Notes: generated by a model not told the origin, from the letters alone. A stretch of DNA of 64,000 bases from Sporobolomyces roseus (GCA_016617785.1 JADILM010000001.1:744001-808000), one strand, 5' to 3'. Positions 44,721-57,133 are shown, counted from the stretch's first letter. Numbers and translations: made by a program.

Positions 44721-47700
44721 ATGCCTCTTCAACGAAGAAGACCAGTTCCTTTACTTCCACTTCCGAATCTTGAGGGATTGGGTGAAGATACTCCAGTCTT
44801 TTATTTGAAAGCGACCGGAGAGATCTTTCTCGATTACGAGTACGTCGTCGCTCCTTCTCTTGCACGCTCATCAAGCTGACTTGACTAAACCTCCCCTCAA
44901 TCCCCTTTCCCTTTCTCGTCTTTGTCTCTTCTTTCCCCGTCTCCTTCTCCCGCCTCCCGCAAAACCTCCGGCAGATCCTACGCCGCTCGACTCTCTTTCC
45001 TCCTCTCTCGCACCTTTCAATGTGAATACTCTGGCAAGGGTCACCTCGACTATTTCACGGCACTTCAATCGGAAAAAGCAGAATCGAAAATCGTTCGTGA
45101 ACGGTTCCCAGACGAATTGAAAGGAAAAGTTCTCGCTTCGGTCCAATTTCAAGTTATGGGTCGACTCGACAAATTAGTAGATCTCGTGTATGAACGATAC
45201 AAGGAACGATACTTTGCTGGAGAAAAGGTTTTCGTCGATTTGAGTGGTGACAAGTAAGTCTCTTTTCCCTCATCTCCCACCGCTGCGACTCTCAGCTGAT
45301 CATATCGATGGTATCTAGGTACTATGCTCGAATCGCGAAAGTCTTCCCTCCTCAATCGATTCGCGACGAGTTCAACGCTTCTCTCGCTTCGACTTCCTCC
45401 ACCTCGGCCGCTCCAGCAGACGATTACGCTTCCGTGACGCACAAGATCGGTACGAACCTCAACGTTGATGCGAAGAAAGCGAAAACCTCGGATCCTCCAG
45501 AAGAATACCTCTACACGGTTCAATTGATGGATGAGGAACACAAATTCGAAGGTAGTTTCATGGAAGTCAAACACAAGATGCTTTCGTACGTTCTCTCTCA
45601 ACCAAACCGCTCCTCGCAGTCGAAAGCTGATCTCGTGATTCCGGCCATTCTAGACGAGATCGACTTTCATTCTCAAAATCGATTCTAAAGCGTTACATGC
45701 GAGAGTGCGTTCAACGAGAAGTTTCAATCGCTGCACCTTGGGTCGTCAAGCCTTCAATCGCGAAAGCTTTCGGGATCGAAACGCAACAGAGCGATGATGT
45801 CGAAAGCAAGAACAAGGAGATCAGGGATGGGAAATTGGCGAAACGTAGGAAAGTCGGAGGAGATGGTGCACCTGCTGAACCCGCTACAAAGAGGAGAAAG
45901 ACTGGTGAGCTCGTCGCATCCCTCCAGACTACTCACTCGAATTGAGGCTGACTGCTCCGATCTTGACTTGAAGTAGATGCTGGCACTCCTCGAGGTACTG
46001 CTGAAGGACCCAAGAAAGCGATCAAGTACCCTATCGAAGATCTCGACCTCGATCCAATGTCGATCCACGACGGTCGAATCCTTCGTCGAGTCAAGACTGA
46101 AGTGCCGACTTTACCACCCAAACCGCTTCCTCATCGAAATCTCCCCGTCCCTCCAGAATGTTTCGACATCTTCATCGAAACTTGGAATATGCTCAGTACT
46201 TTCTCGTGAGCACATACTCTTCTCATTCTCATCTCGACATCGTTAATGAACAATCATTTGTATAGTAAACCTCTCTCACTGTCCCCTTTCACCCTCGACG
46301 ATTACGCTGGTGCCCTCACTCATCCTTCAAGAGCACCCGGGGAAGAATCTGTCCTCCTCGCCGAGATTCACGCAAGCTTAACCAACATTATCGGAACCGA
46401 TACATCACGAGTTCTCGGGAGTTCAAGCATTCTCGCTACCGTGTTCTCTGCTGGAGCTGGAGGGAACGGTGCAGCGAAAGAAGAGGATGAGGAGGGAACA
46501 GTCAAGAAGGAGAACGGAGAAGGGAGCGTGATGGGAGGGGATGAAACGCCTCGAGGAGGATCACCTGCAGCAGGAGCCGAAGTCGACGAATTGGCAGAAG
46601 ATGCTTCGCAAGAGCTTACGCCCGAAGAGATCTTCTTTGGAAGATTGATCAAGAGAGGGATTCAGTATGGGAAGAGGTGGGATCGTCAAGCGAAGTTGAA
46701 GAGTGATCAGGGGAGGAGTGGGTGGGAGAGACATTTGATCGGTGCGATCTGTCAAAGAGGTGGTCCTTACTTTATTGAGAACTTTGTCGAGATCATGAAG
46801 CATCTGTTCAAGGGGGATACAATCTTGGAGGAAGATGGAGGAGGAGGAGAGAACGGGATTGGAACAGAGGGAGGCGATGGAGATGTATCGATGAACGACT
46901 CGACGAGCAAGATCGGAGCTCCAGAACCTCCGAAATCTTCCCAACTTACCGACCTCGATCAACTCTCGTCCTCTGTCGAATCGGGCCCTCATCCAGAAGA
47001 TCAATACCTCACTCTTCCCCTCGAAGACAAGCTCGCAATCATTCACTACCTCGTCACTCTCGTCATGGGTAGCAAACCTGTTCGAACCTACCTCGACGAT
47101 GCTGATCGGGAATTGACGGATCTTCGCAAACAACGTGCTGATGTCAATAAGGAGAGGAGAGCTTTGTGAGCCATCATCTAACTCGTCCTCGTATCATCAT
47201 TTGCTGACTTCAACTTCGCGCTGCAGGCAAGAACGCAAGTTGAATGAAGAGAAGAAAGGAACTTCGAAATCGGAAACCGCTTCGAACGGCAAGGCCACTT
47301 CTCCTCTAGTTCCGAACGATCACCGCAAGTCACCCGCTCCTTCGACTTCCCGCGCCACGTCTCCCTCGATTATGAATGGTGGAGGAGGAGAGCATGATGA
47401 TGAAGATCAACTTCTCACTTCAGACGACGAATCTTCTCTCGCACCTTCCGAAGCTGGTTCAACTGCTCCCTCAGCTCGTCAAGCACAACGCGAAGAGAAG
47501 CTAGCTCAGAAACGACTTTCGAAACTCGCTTCGAGTGGAAGCGGAGCAGGAGGAGGAGGAACCTCGATTCCGAAATCGAGCAAAGGGAAATCTATGCTCA
47601 CGGTCGACGAACTGCTCGAAGAGAATGCGTTGATGGATGAACACGTTGAGAAGCAGTTCAGGAGATACTTGGGAGTTTCGCGTTGTCGTCCTCTGGGTCA

Positions 47701-48372
47701 AGATCGATTCCATTGTCGATATTGGTGGTTTGATGGAATCGGAGGAATGGAGATCAGTAAAGCGAAGGAAGACGGTTCAAGAGTACCTTATGGAACGGGA
47801 AGAGTGTTTGTACAGGGACCGACGCGGGAAGAATGGGAAGTGATTGCGGATGAACATGTCGCGGATGAAGAGGGGAAAGAGAAGGAACAGGTTTTGATCG
47901 AGAGGAGGATGAGGGAAGAAGTCGTCGATAGAGAAGAGACTCTTGTGGGCTTCGGAGAATGGGCATACTATGAAACTGCTGAAGAGGTGAGTCGCAGTTC
48001 TTCTTGACTTTTCCGATGTTATGGGCGAGCTGACCTTTCGACACTCTTTTCCTCTTCAGCTCGAATCGCTACAAGCTTGGCTCAACTCGAAAGGTTCTCG
48101 AGAACTCGCTCTCAAGAACACCATTACTCGCTGGCGTGACTACATTCTCGCCGGTTCAGACGAACGACACAAGGTACGTTTCCCGCGTATCTCTCTCCCT
48201 GCTCTTCTGCGCACTGACGAAGTGCTCCCTGTTTATGTAGGATCTCGCCAACCCACGACGACCTCGTTACGATCCACAAGTCACGAATTCAGGCCGACGC
48301 TCACGAAACAAACCCGAAAACGAACTTCCGAGCAGCTACATGGGTTATCGCAATCAATGGAAGAAGTACTGA
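44721..48372 (+). CDS. ITC1: ISWI-complex subunit with WAC, DDT and WSD regions (Itc1/Acf1-like)
   Basis: Accessory subunit of ISWI chromatin remodellers, which space nucleosomes and repress transcription. The start is at 44721 (MPLQRRRPVPLLPLPNLEG). The WAC domain (about residues 25-130) reads DTPVFYLKATGEIFLDYESY, LSRTFQCEYSGKGHLDYFTA and YERYKERYFAGEKVFVDL, close to the budding yeast Itc1 pattern. Basic linkers with KRRKV and KRRKTD follow. The DDT region has ECFDIFIETWNMLSTFS and SPFTLDDYAGALTHPS. The WSD part has VEKQFRRYLGVSRCRPLGQD and CRYWWFDGIGG. At least seven exons. The last exon ends MGYRNQWKKY at the TGA of 48370. No PHD finger or bromodomain is present, as in fungal Itc1 and unlike animal Acf1. 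Confidence 0.9.
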
Positions 48373-48690
48373 TTGAGGAGCCAATGTACTCGTTTGTGTT
48401 CACACGTCGTGTTACTTGCATCCCCTCGCATAGTTTTTACCTTCAAGATTCGATAGCAGTGAAATCGCAGAGATTCGAAATGATCGATTTGCGCCTTGTT
48501 CACAGATCATATCGCTTCGAGGTGAGAGATACATGCTTGATATTACGACAAGGGTATACAGTAAGCTCGATCTGCTGGGCCGCGAAGGGGCCAGGGTCGG
48601 AGGAGGACTGAAGAGGGGAAATAACGAAATCTATACTGTGCTCGTTCGTCTATCGCACCGAATGCCTCTTCAGTCGCTCTTCTGGTCTCC
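48373..48690. other. Intergenic between convergent ITC1 and LYRM gene
   Basis: 318 bases of 3' flank shared by two convergent genes. No feature was recognised. Confidence 0.4.
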
Positions 48691-49229
48691 CTATCGCGTC
48701 CCCCTGAATTTCGAGCTTTCGGGAGTGAGCAATGAACTGGTAGAGTTTAGTTGTTTGAGTTGACGTTTCCCCAGAGCGAGCAAAGTTCGCGATTTCTCCT
48801 ACAGGCGAGATTGTTAGCTCTTGAAACCACCTCACGGAGCTAATTCGATGAACTCACCGACTCTACTACGTCCTTGTATCGTTCGAAATCACCCCTAATC
48901 CATTGAACTGTTTCCCACCTCGCCCTGAGATCCCCTAGACTCTTTGTCGAGCGTATGAATTGTCGATAGAGTGATAATGCGCTGGCTCGATTGATGAACT
49001 GTTCAGCAGGGAGGGTTGTGTGAGTGGGACTGCGATCTGTAGATGAAACTAGAAGAAAGTTCAAAGTACGTAATCGAGAGGCAATGGAGGCTTGTCTGCG
49101 AATCGGGAGGTTCTCTGAGTGACTTGTTGAGCTAGTGATTGAGTAGATATCCGCATTTCGAAAGTTGTTGAGTGATGGGAAGAATGAGAGGAAATTCGAG
49201 AATTCTCTTTCCTTTTGTTCTCCTCCCAA
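48691..49229 (-). CDS. LYR-motif protein, LYRM2-like (mitochondrial)
   Basis: LYR-motif proteins bind the mitochondrial acyl carrier protein and assist respiratory complex or iron-sulfur assembly. The exon ending at 48858 carries EQFINRASALSLYRQFIR with the LYR tripeptide and a following Phe-Ile helix, then RWETVQWIRGDFERYKDVVE. A 59-nt intron (48799-48857) leads to exon 48691-48798, which encodes EKSRTLLALGKRQLKQLN and a short tail. The LALGKRQLKQL end resembles the C-terminal helix of LYRM2. The start is unsettled: an ATG at 49229 gives a 75-residue N-terminal extension containing RRQASIASRLRTLNFLL, possibly an import signal, but a small intron near 49053-49070 is also possible. It is divergent from the next gene, with 181 bases between start codons. 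Confidence 0.72.
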
Positions 49230-49410
49230 CTCACCGAATCCGACTGCTCGACCTTCTACTATGCTCTACCGACTCCTGTAGCCTAGCTCGATTTCGCAGG
49301 ATTTCCTCGAGTGAGTTACAGTCCGTTCCCCTCATTGTTTCTCACCTGATCTTCTTTTGTTGTTTCAGAGCATTCCTCGTCTCTCCAACACCCACGAACG
49401 CTAATTCACT

Positions 49411-51357
49411 ATGCCCACGACCAACCTTCAACTCCATCAAATCGAGCTCAACTTCTCCCTTGACGATCTACCTTCCCTTTCGTCTGCTCAACTCGCTCTC
49501 GTTCATTTCAACGTCAATTCAACAGAACTTCATCGGGCTCATGCGGAACTACTGTTCATGCAGAGAAGGGCAAAGTGGCTGGAAGACGAGAGGGAGAGGC
49601 TACGAGTAGAGCAGGAGACGAGGATTAGAGTGAAGGAGGAAAAGGTTGATGCAGAAATACTCGAACCTCCATCAGTGGAGAAGAAGAAGGTAGTGGAGGA
49701 GATTACGCTCATTGATACAGATGATGATGAGGAGTTAATGGTCGTTAGTACGCGGAAAGGGAGAGGGAAAGAGAAGGAGGTGATTCCAGCAAAGAAAGTC
49801 AAAAAAGGAACGAAACGCAAAAGTGAACAAGCCGACTTGCAACCTCGACCTCAGATCCCCAAGCGAACCTCGTCAGCTCGATCAAATTCCAACGACACGA
49901 CTTCAGCCCCTCCAAATCCCCTTCTTCTTCCCAATCGACTCGCCAAACTTCCCTCCTTCAAACGCACGAATCGTACCTCTCAGCCATCTGAACCCATTCT
50001 CAATCCACTCCCTCCCGAAAAGCCTCCTATCGCCACCAAAACCGCCGAACGCTCTCACCCCGTCTTCGTCCCGAACCACTCTGCAACTCTAGCTCACGAA
50101 CTCCCTTCTTTCCTCCGAGAAGATTCGACCAAAGATTCTCAAGGTCGATTCGCATTCCGCCCTCCACCTCCCGGTCCCTTCTTCACCCCTCTCTCTGCGA
50201 CCGCCGACGAAGATCCCGACGGAAAGGCACCGTCAGAGTTGGCCAAGCAGTTGACAACACTCATCTTTCCCAATCTCGATAGCACTGTCACTCCCCACCT
50301 CCTACTCCTCTTTCTCGCTCGTAACCAGCCTCGACTACCTCCTCGCCCGATCGCCCTGCGTCGCGAGTACGACTCAATACTCGTCGCCTTCAAATCTCAC
50401 GAGGATGCTCTGCAAACTATCGAGATGGCCACAGGCAAGCAGCTTCCTTGGGTCGACGATGAAGATTCACGTACTCTCGAGCCTGAGCTTTATACAACGT
50501 GGCTCGAGGAGAACGAGGAACCGGGATACATCGAGGCTCGACAAGAGAGAGCGCAGGAGTTGGGTCAAGAGTGGACGCCGGTCGATTGGGCATGGGGGGA
50601 ACTTTCGGATGAAGTGAGAAGGGATTGGAGGAAGTATGAGCAGCTACCCAGGGCGAGAGTCATGCCTCGATTGGATGTCCCTTCGGACGTGTTCGTTTCG
50701 GAGGAATACAAGGAGGAGGTCGAAATCCTGACCAACCCAGAATCTCTCGATGAGGAGTACATCACTCGGACCCGAGAGAAGAGGGAGAAACTGTCAGAGG
50801 TCAAGATTGAGATCTATGGAGAACGGGTGAAGGCCTGGAATGATTGGTACGAGGACAATCCGACTTCGAAAGATTTCACGACTCGACCGCCAATTCCAGC
50901 CTACCCTTCCGACGACGTCTGTCAGAAACGATTGGACGAGATTGCGAAGAAAGAGCTGCGAAAGGCGGAAGAGATCCTACGAGAGCTCGAAGGAAGGCGA
51001 TTGGAGGAGGAGGCCGAACTCTGTAGACGGCACCTCAAACGGAACACTGACCTCACTCGTCTACTCAAACTCGATCCCCGCTACGCTTTCGGTACCGCTA
51101 GCTCCCGACTCATCAACCAACTCACCGCTCGTCCTCCCGAAGCATCTCATCATCAACCGATCACTCCTCCTTCCCCCATTACTCCTCATCCCCCCGTAAA
51201 TTCCCCTCAGCTCACATCGGCAGAAGAACGCATCCAAGCTCGTCGTGAGGCTGCTACGAAGAGTCTCGCAATGCTTGGCTTCACCTTGACCAGCGGGATG
51301 AGTCTCCATCATAATTCTGCTTCGACAAGCGATTTCAATCCTTTCAAGTCTACCTGA
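49411..51357 (+). CDS. Single-exon acidic/basic protein with a SUMO-interacting-like motif, unknown function
   Basis: An uninterrupted frame of 648 residues, unusual in this intron-rich window. The start at 49411 (MPTTNLQLHQIELNFSLDDL) follows a likely 5' untranslated intron (GTGAGT near 49312 to TTTCAG near 49370). Order: helical N-terminus with coiled coil (QRRAKWLEDERERLRVEQET), then EEITLIDTDDDEELMV, a hydrophobic core followed by acids as in SUMO-interacting motifs, a basic region with KKVKKGTKRKSE, a Pro/Ser linker, a globular-looking middle (TTLIFPNLDSTVTPHLLLLF, ALRREYDSILVAFKSHEDAL, possibly RRM-like), an acidic helical region, and a C-terminus RREAATKSLAMLGFTLTSGM. I do not recognise the family. 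Nuclear location is an inference from the basic motif. Confidence 0.7.
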   Translation: MPTTNLQLHQIELNFSLDDLPSLSSAQLALVHFNVNSTELHRAHAELLFMQRRAKWLEDERERLRVEQETRIRVKEEKVDAEILEPPSVEKKKVVEEITLIDTDDDEELMVVSTRKGRGKEKEVIPAKKVKKGTKRKSEQADLQPRPQIPKRTSSARSNSNDTTSAPPNPLLLPNRLAKLPSFKRTNRTSQPSEPILNPLPPEKPPIATKTAERSHPVFVPNHSATLAHELPSFLREDSTKDSQGRFAFRPPPPGPFFTPLSATADEDPDGKAPSELAKQLTTLIFPNLDSTVTPHLLLLFLARNQPRLPPRPIALRREYDSILVAFKSHEDALQTIEMATGKQLPWVDDEDSRTLEPELYTTWLEENEEPGYIEARQERAQELGQEWTPVDWAWGELSDEVRRDWRKYEQLPRARVMPRLDVPSDVFVSEEYKEEVEILTNPESLDEEYITRTREKREKLSEVKIEIYGERVKAWNDWYEDNPTSKDFTTRPPIPAYPSDDVCQKRLDEIAKKELRKAEEILRELEGRRLEEEAELCRRHLKRNTDLTRLLKLDPRYAFGTASSRLINQLTARPPEASHHQPITPPSPITPHPPVNSPQLTSAEERIQARREAATKSLAMLGFTLTSGMSLHHNSASTSDFNPFKST

Positions 51358-51709
51358 TCTCCGGATTCTCCTGCTCTTTCGCTTTCCTTCCCGTCGTTTT
51401 GACGGTCGAAGATGAACCTTGTATCGTAGCGTTATCCCCTTTTCGTCTTTCTATCAATTCTCTTTCAGTATTCTCTCTCGCTTCCCCAACCACCCCGTTT
51501 TTATTCACCAGCGAGTAATGCGAATTCCAGAATTCCAGAAAGTAGATCGAGCGTCCATGGTAGAGAGAAAGAGTACAGCTAATAGAGAGAACGTGAGAAC
51601 TGGCGAACGAAGGAGAGCTGCGTAAAGTATCAAATAATAACAGAAGGACGAAGGAGTAGAAACATTAAGGTTTTTTAGGTATTGTAGTGATAGCATCGTA
51701 AGTTTGATT
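51358..51709. other. Intergenic between two convergent genes
   Basis: 352 bases; AT-richer near 51630-51710, consistent with two 3' ends. No gene was recognised. Confidence 0.4.
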
Positions 51710-54700
51710 TAGTCGGGATCAGCATTGACGACTCGTAATTCTCGTTTTGGTGCGAGTCCGGTATTCGTGAAGACGGCCTCCATTCCGAGGGTTTCCTCCT
51801 CCACCGCATCGCTGTATTGGGCATCGAGCATTAGTGACGAACGAGAGAAAGTAGAGAGAGAGAGAGAAAAGAGTTTGTGCTCACCTCGCGGCAGATTCAG
51901 AGAATCGTCGATTACCTAGAGCAGCACCCATGAATGAACCACTCGTTCCATACCCACTATTCGGACTGTCACATTCTAACTAGATCAGAGCGAATTCGAG
52001 GAGAGAGAGAGAGCAATTGAGACTAACCGTTTCTCATACCCGAAATTCCCAAATCTCCCTCCTCCACCTCCTGAACTACCCGAATCACTCCTACTAGCCA
52101 ACCCATGACTACCCGTCAGCGCAGCTTGATCCTTCCTATTCTTCTCCTTGTTCCGTTTCCTCCTCAAACAGAATAGAAGTAGAGCTAAGAGGAGTAGAGC
52201 AACGATTCCTCCAACTACTCCTCCGACGATTCCACCTATTGGAGTTCCGCCGCCTCCTCCTCTTCCTGAGCTATCTGATCCCGAGTCGCTTGAAGAAGGG
52301 TCGGTTCCGATCCCTCCGGTGAGATCTTGCAGAATCGTCGGTGTCGTGAACTGTCGAAAAAAACGTAGCAAGGTCAATCGAAAGCCCTCAGAGCAGATTG
52401 TGAAGGCGACTCACCTTTCCTCCTTGTTTGAACTCGCTCTGCCATGCAGAACCTACAGATCCCACCCCAAAACAATCAGTCGACGAAGTCCTCAGCTTCG
52501 ACAAGTGCGACAGTCCACTCACTCGTGGTGTTGTAAATGTACACCCCTGGCTGGTCACACAATAAATCCTCACTAGTCAATCCTCCAACAACAATCATTT
52601 GATCTCCCTGTTTCCACCCTTTTACCTCATCAGCTCTCATCCTCAAGAAACTCATGAGGAAAGAAGGGGGAGGAACTAACGGATAAAGCACATTGATGAC
52701 CTGCTCTTCCGGCTGGTGAACCTGGGAGACCATCTTCTGATACGAGAGTCCAGGTGTAAGAGGATTCTTGGATTGTTAGGATCCAGAGAGCTGAATCGCG
52801 TGAGGATTGGTTCAAGCGTTGACCACCATAGATGAAACTATGGGATTGTGAGCGATAGTGGAGTGCGAGACGTGATTAGAGAGCAGATAGAGGGTGGTGA
52901 GGGAGGGTGAGGGAAGTGCAAAACAAGGAAAACGAATTTGTCAGTCTTTATCCGAACCTCTTCTTTTCCTCCTTCCTATCTCCCCCATCGTCCCTCCATC
53001 CGATCACTCCGAGAGTAGAACGAGTGCTCACATATGATGAGTCTCTATCCCATCGACCACGGCCGTCCCTCTAACGCTACAATGATTGACTCTCGCCCCA
53101 ATCGTATCCCCTAAAGTAGACTGTTTAGTCCACCCTTCAGCACCAATATCATACACGTCCAAAACACTATTATCGACGTATTGAGTAGATGTAGCTCCAC
53201 CTATCGAGATTAGGATCCCTTGATTGTTGGTTCCGAGGTTCGGAACGTAGCTATATCATCTTGAATTGGTGAGCGGACGAGAGGGGATTCAAGTAAAAAA
53301 AGTGGGAGAATTTTTGAGACGTACGTAAGAGTTCCGTCGGCGCGATTGAGAGGTGTCGAGAAGGGAGTGGAAGTGTTTGAAGTAGATGCAGAACCGGAAT
53401 ACTAAGAAAAACGAAATTCACGATATTTTGGGTTCAATCAGCTCGACGACGAAGAAGGAAAGGGAGGAGGAGGGATTGAGAACGTACAGAAGTGATATTC
53501 TTCATCTCTTTCGAACCGAGATCGAAACGAACCATTGAATTGAGGTAAATTCTCGCGATTTGATTACTCCATCCTTGAGTAGTCTGTCAGATCTCGAACG
53601 CTTCTCCCAATTCAGTTTCGTGTGCTGCGAACAGTATTGGAGCTTCTTTGAGAACTCACGAGGAAATCTTGATGACCCGAGAAATCTATCGCAAAGTGAT
53701 TTCGAAACGAAAACCATCATGATGAGCTCGAGTCCTCTCTTGTTTTCCGAGAGAGAACGTTTTCTTGTACTTACAAAACCCTGTATTCTCTCCTCCCTGT
53801 CCCAACCCTTCAACAAAAGTCCAACTCCCCTCTGCAGTTCTCCCTACCGTATCTCCATCAGTTTCGACGATACTCCATTCTCCTCCCCCAATGTCGTATG
53901 CGAACACGTTTGATTCTGGAGGAGAAACGGGAGGGGAATCTGAGAATTGTCCTCCGTATTGATACAACGTTGAACCATCCTTAGATGGCCATAAAGCACC
54001 AACTGCGAAAGAGATTCAAGCAAATTGATTTTTAGCGTGCTTTTTCTTCGCAAGAGATATTTTCGAATGAAGGGTTTTTGAGATCGAGGCCATATCGATG
54101 GGTAATGTAGATCCGAAGGGGGATAAGTGAGATTCTTGTGTCGGATCAGAAGAAGAGTGGGGCGGAGAGATGGTCGGGAACGGGGGAAAACAAGAGATAG
54201 ATGGAAAAGTGGAACGAGAGGGAGGGATCTTGGCGATGAGCTCACTCTCAGATTGAGAGAACTTACGGGATACGGCTGGAGGATAAGTATAATTCGTCGT
54301 TGCTGGTTCGACGAGATTGATAGGTGGAGTACCCGTACCCCAATCTATACCGTACTCGCATAAGTTTAATTTCGCAGCGAAAGAGAGAGAGAGTGGAGGT
54401 GAGCTCACTGGTTGAGAGATCTATTGAAACTAGTGCGTTTGTCCAATTACCGACTGTAGAAGATGCAGAAGTGACCGCTTGGCCTCCATAGTAATACAAC
54501 GAGTTACCTGCGATTGCCATCTATCAGCCAAGTCATTGAACATCAGCTAGAACTTGAGATTGAATAAGAGAGAGAGGGAGGAGTACCTGACCACTCCATC
54601 TATAACATGGATTGGGTTGTTGTTGTTCTTGTGCGAGGACAGACGACGAAGTGAGCAAGACGAGGAGGAGGAGGGGAACCAATGATCTCGAACTAGTGGG

Positions 54701-54745
54701 AATGGGTGGCGGGTGAGTCGATCGAAGTGTAAGTTTACGACTCAT
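51710..54745 (-). CDS. Membrane-anchored kelch-repeat protein
   Basis: The start at 54745 (MSRKLTLRSTHPPPIPTSSR) is followed by LVPLLLLVLLTSSSVLAQ, a signal peptide. Kelch-type strands follow: CYRWSGQ, AIAGNSLYYYGGQAVTSAS, DVYDIGAEGWTKQ-like and QYGGQFSD repeats, then GSTLYQYGG and VYIYNTTSEW, consistent with an extracellular beta-propeller. Near the C-terminus GGTPIGGIVGGVVGGIVALL continues into LLLALLLFCLRRKRNKEK, one transmembrane helix with a basic stop-transfer. The cytoplasmic tail is Gly/Ser-rich and ends AVFTNTGLAPKRELRVVNAD. Many short exons (more than ten). Fungal kelch proteins of this plan are cell-surface proteins of unclear ligand; a sensor role is only an inference. Confidence 0.78.
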
Positions 54746-55069
54746 TCTGAGCCGATAATAGTCGAGTAGAAAGAGAGTGGAGAAGGCGAGAGAGATAACG
54801 TTCGCTTGAATCCAAAGCGATCACTGCGACACAACACGATTAATACACTCTCAATCGATCTGCATAGGGTACTCAGTAAGATAGCTATTGTAGCCTATCC
54901 GATACAGTCGAGAATTGTAGCGAGAAATCAAGATCTTGATGAAATCGGAAATTAGAATTCATCAGCTTTCTCCTCGTATCTACTCTGCTTCGGTTCAATT
55001 ACAGCCTGATACACTCCCGCCAATCAGATAATCAGCTCGGCCTCACTAGGAGTAGCTAGGAGTTCATCG
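54746..55069. promoter_or_regulatory. Divergent promoter region between the kelch gene and MRS2
   Basis: 324 bases between two start codons pointing apart. No specific element was identified. Confidence 0.4.
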
Positions 55070-57133
55070 ATGAACTCATGTAGAAGTTTGGTTAATTCTT
55101 CTCGATCAACAATCCTCCAAACTCAACCATTCTACACTGTTATTCCTAAATGTACAACCTCTAGATCCAACTCCTTCACTCACCCACGACATCCCCTTCT
55201 CCCTTATAACTCTTCTCGCTTCCCTCCCCTTTCCTCATCTCCTCCTCTCCCCTCCTCTCTCACATTCCCACGATTCTCCTCCACCTCGTCCTCCTCCTCT
55301 AGTTCCTCTCGTTCCACTCCCCCCTCTCCCCGCTCCAAACCATCCCAATCAATCTTCTCGAAACTCCTTCGAGGTTCCTCTCCTTCCTCTCCTTCTCCTC
55401 CCTCACCGGGAACAACACGCGATGGCTCAGATCATTCACAACGAGATTTGGAGATGGCTAAAGCATTGGAACGTACTTTGAGAGGAAGGGGGATGGGTGA
55501 AGGGAATATGGATGTTAGATGTACTACTTTGGATAAAACGTAAGTTTCTGCCTCTCTTATGAGAGAAGGGTGAGGCTGACGAGTTGAGAGAGGAGGGGAG
55601 TACTACAGGGGACAAGTCAAGACTGCTGCCCAACATTTGAGCAAGAGTGAATTATGTGCGAAATATCAGATTCAACCGAGAGACTTACGCAAACTAGACT
55701 CAGTACGTTTTCCCTCCTTTCCCTCCTCTTCCTAGCCCTCGCTAAACTCTACACGAATCCTACGAGTAGGCGGTTCCAACTGTGGTTCCTACCATCTTGT
55801 CAAGAAAGACTTGTATCATTTTAACAATGTTACATTTGAGAGTAGTCATTACTTCGAAAGATATGACCATTTTCGATTCGGTCGGTTCAGAAGATAGTTG
55901 GTTGAAAGGAGTTTTCATTTGGTCTGCCGAGGTGAGTCAACCCTTCTCCTTCTCCTTCTCCTTCTCCCTCCCTTTCGAATTGAATTGAATTTTGAGCTGA
56001 TGTTTTGCTTTCAATGAGTGAATGTTAGCATGCGTTGAAAACGAATGGCTCTGCTACACCTGGATTACCATACGAGTTCAAAGCGCTCGAAGCGGCACTC
56101 ACTTCGGTAGTAGCTGCTTTAGAGAATGATCTCGCCAATATCAGAAGTCATGTTGTCGAGTTATTGAATGTTATGGAGAATCATATTGGTGCGTTTCACT
56201 TCTCCTTTCCTTTGTACTACTGAAACTTGTTGTTCCAAAGAGATTGCTGAGTGATAAAAAGGGTAGAGTTGAGCAGATAGGGATAATTTGAGGTTGATGT
56301 TACAATATTCGAGAAAGTTGTCAATCTTTCAAAAGAGGGCTCAATTGGTTCAAGAAGCATTAGATGAATTACTATCAAACGGTATGCTCTCTCACTTCAC
56401 GAATCCTCTCCTCTGTACGATTTCGGGGAAACGATTCCACACCGGCTGACGTCCCCAAAACCATTCTTTTCCCCTTCTACAGACGATGATCTAGCTGCTT
56501 TATATTTGACGGCCAAGAGTCAAGGTAAACCTCGTTCAGCAGACGATCACGAAGAGATCGAGTTACTCCTCGAATCATTCTCGAAACAATGTGAAGAAAT
56601 CGTTTCTGAAGTAGAAACCCTCTCTGTACCGTTCTTCCCTCCCCCCCACCCCTCTCCCTTTCCTCCCTACTTGATATCATACTGATGATCAAAAGGATGG
56701 TGAAAATAGGCAAACGTGAGACATACAGAAGATATCATCGAATTGATCCTCGACGCGAACCGAAATAGTTTGTTAGGATTAGATTTACGAGTGAGTATAG
56801 CTACTATGGGTCTAACAGCCGGAGCCCTCATAGCTGCTCTATTCGGAATGAACGTACGTATCCTCTTTCTCTCCCTCTCTTTTTGGATCCCGCTGATTTT
56901 GAGTGCGAGGGAATGGGGTTTTTTGTTTTTTTTAGTTGGTATCTCATTTAGAGGAAACTCCTTATTCGTTCGGAGTCATCACGGTCGTTGCATTCTCGTT
57001 GGCGGGGTTAGTGACGGGGATGGGGTTGAGACGATTGAGGACGCTTAGAAAGGTCGGGTTGGGATGGAGGGAAGAATTGAGAGCGGCGGGGGATAGGTGG
57101 GCTGCTAGGAAGAGGAGTAGGAGGAGGGATTGA
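55070..57133 (+). CDS. MRS2: Mitochondrial magnesium channel Mrs2 (CorA family)
   Basis: Inner-membrane channel bringing Mg2+ into the matrix, needed for group II intron splicing in yeast. The start is at 55070 (MNSCRSLVNSSRSTILQTQ), a Ser/Arg-rich presequence about 140 residues long with heavy Ser/Pro runs. The CorA core has LCAKYQIQPRDLRKLDS, PYEFKALEAALTSVVAALEN and VSEVETLSANVRHTEDIIEL. The pore end reads RVSIATMGLTAGALIAALFG followed by MN, giving the Gly-Met-Asn signature, then a second membrane helix FGVITVVAFSLAGLVTGMG and a basic tail. An intron (56854-56935) begins exactly after the GMN codons. At least eight exons. All family hallmarks are present. Confidence 0.94.
55941..55970. 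repeat. (CTTCTC)n-like tract in an MRS2 intron
   Basis: Four near-perfect CTTCTC units followed by CTTCTCCCTCC just after a splice donor. A simple-sequence tract. Confidence 0.65.
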
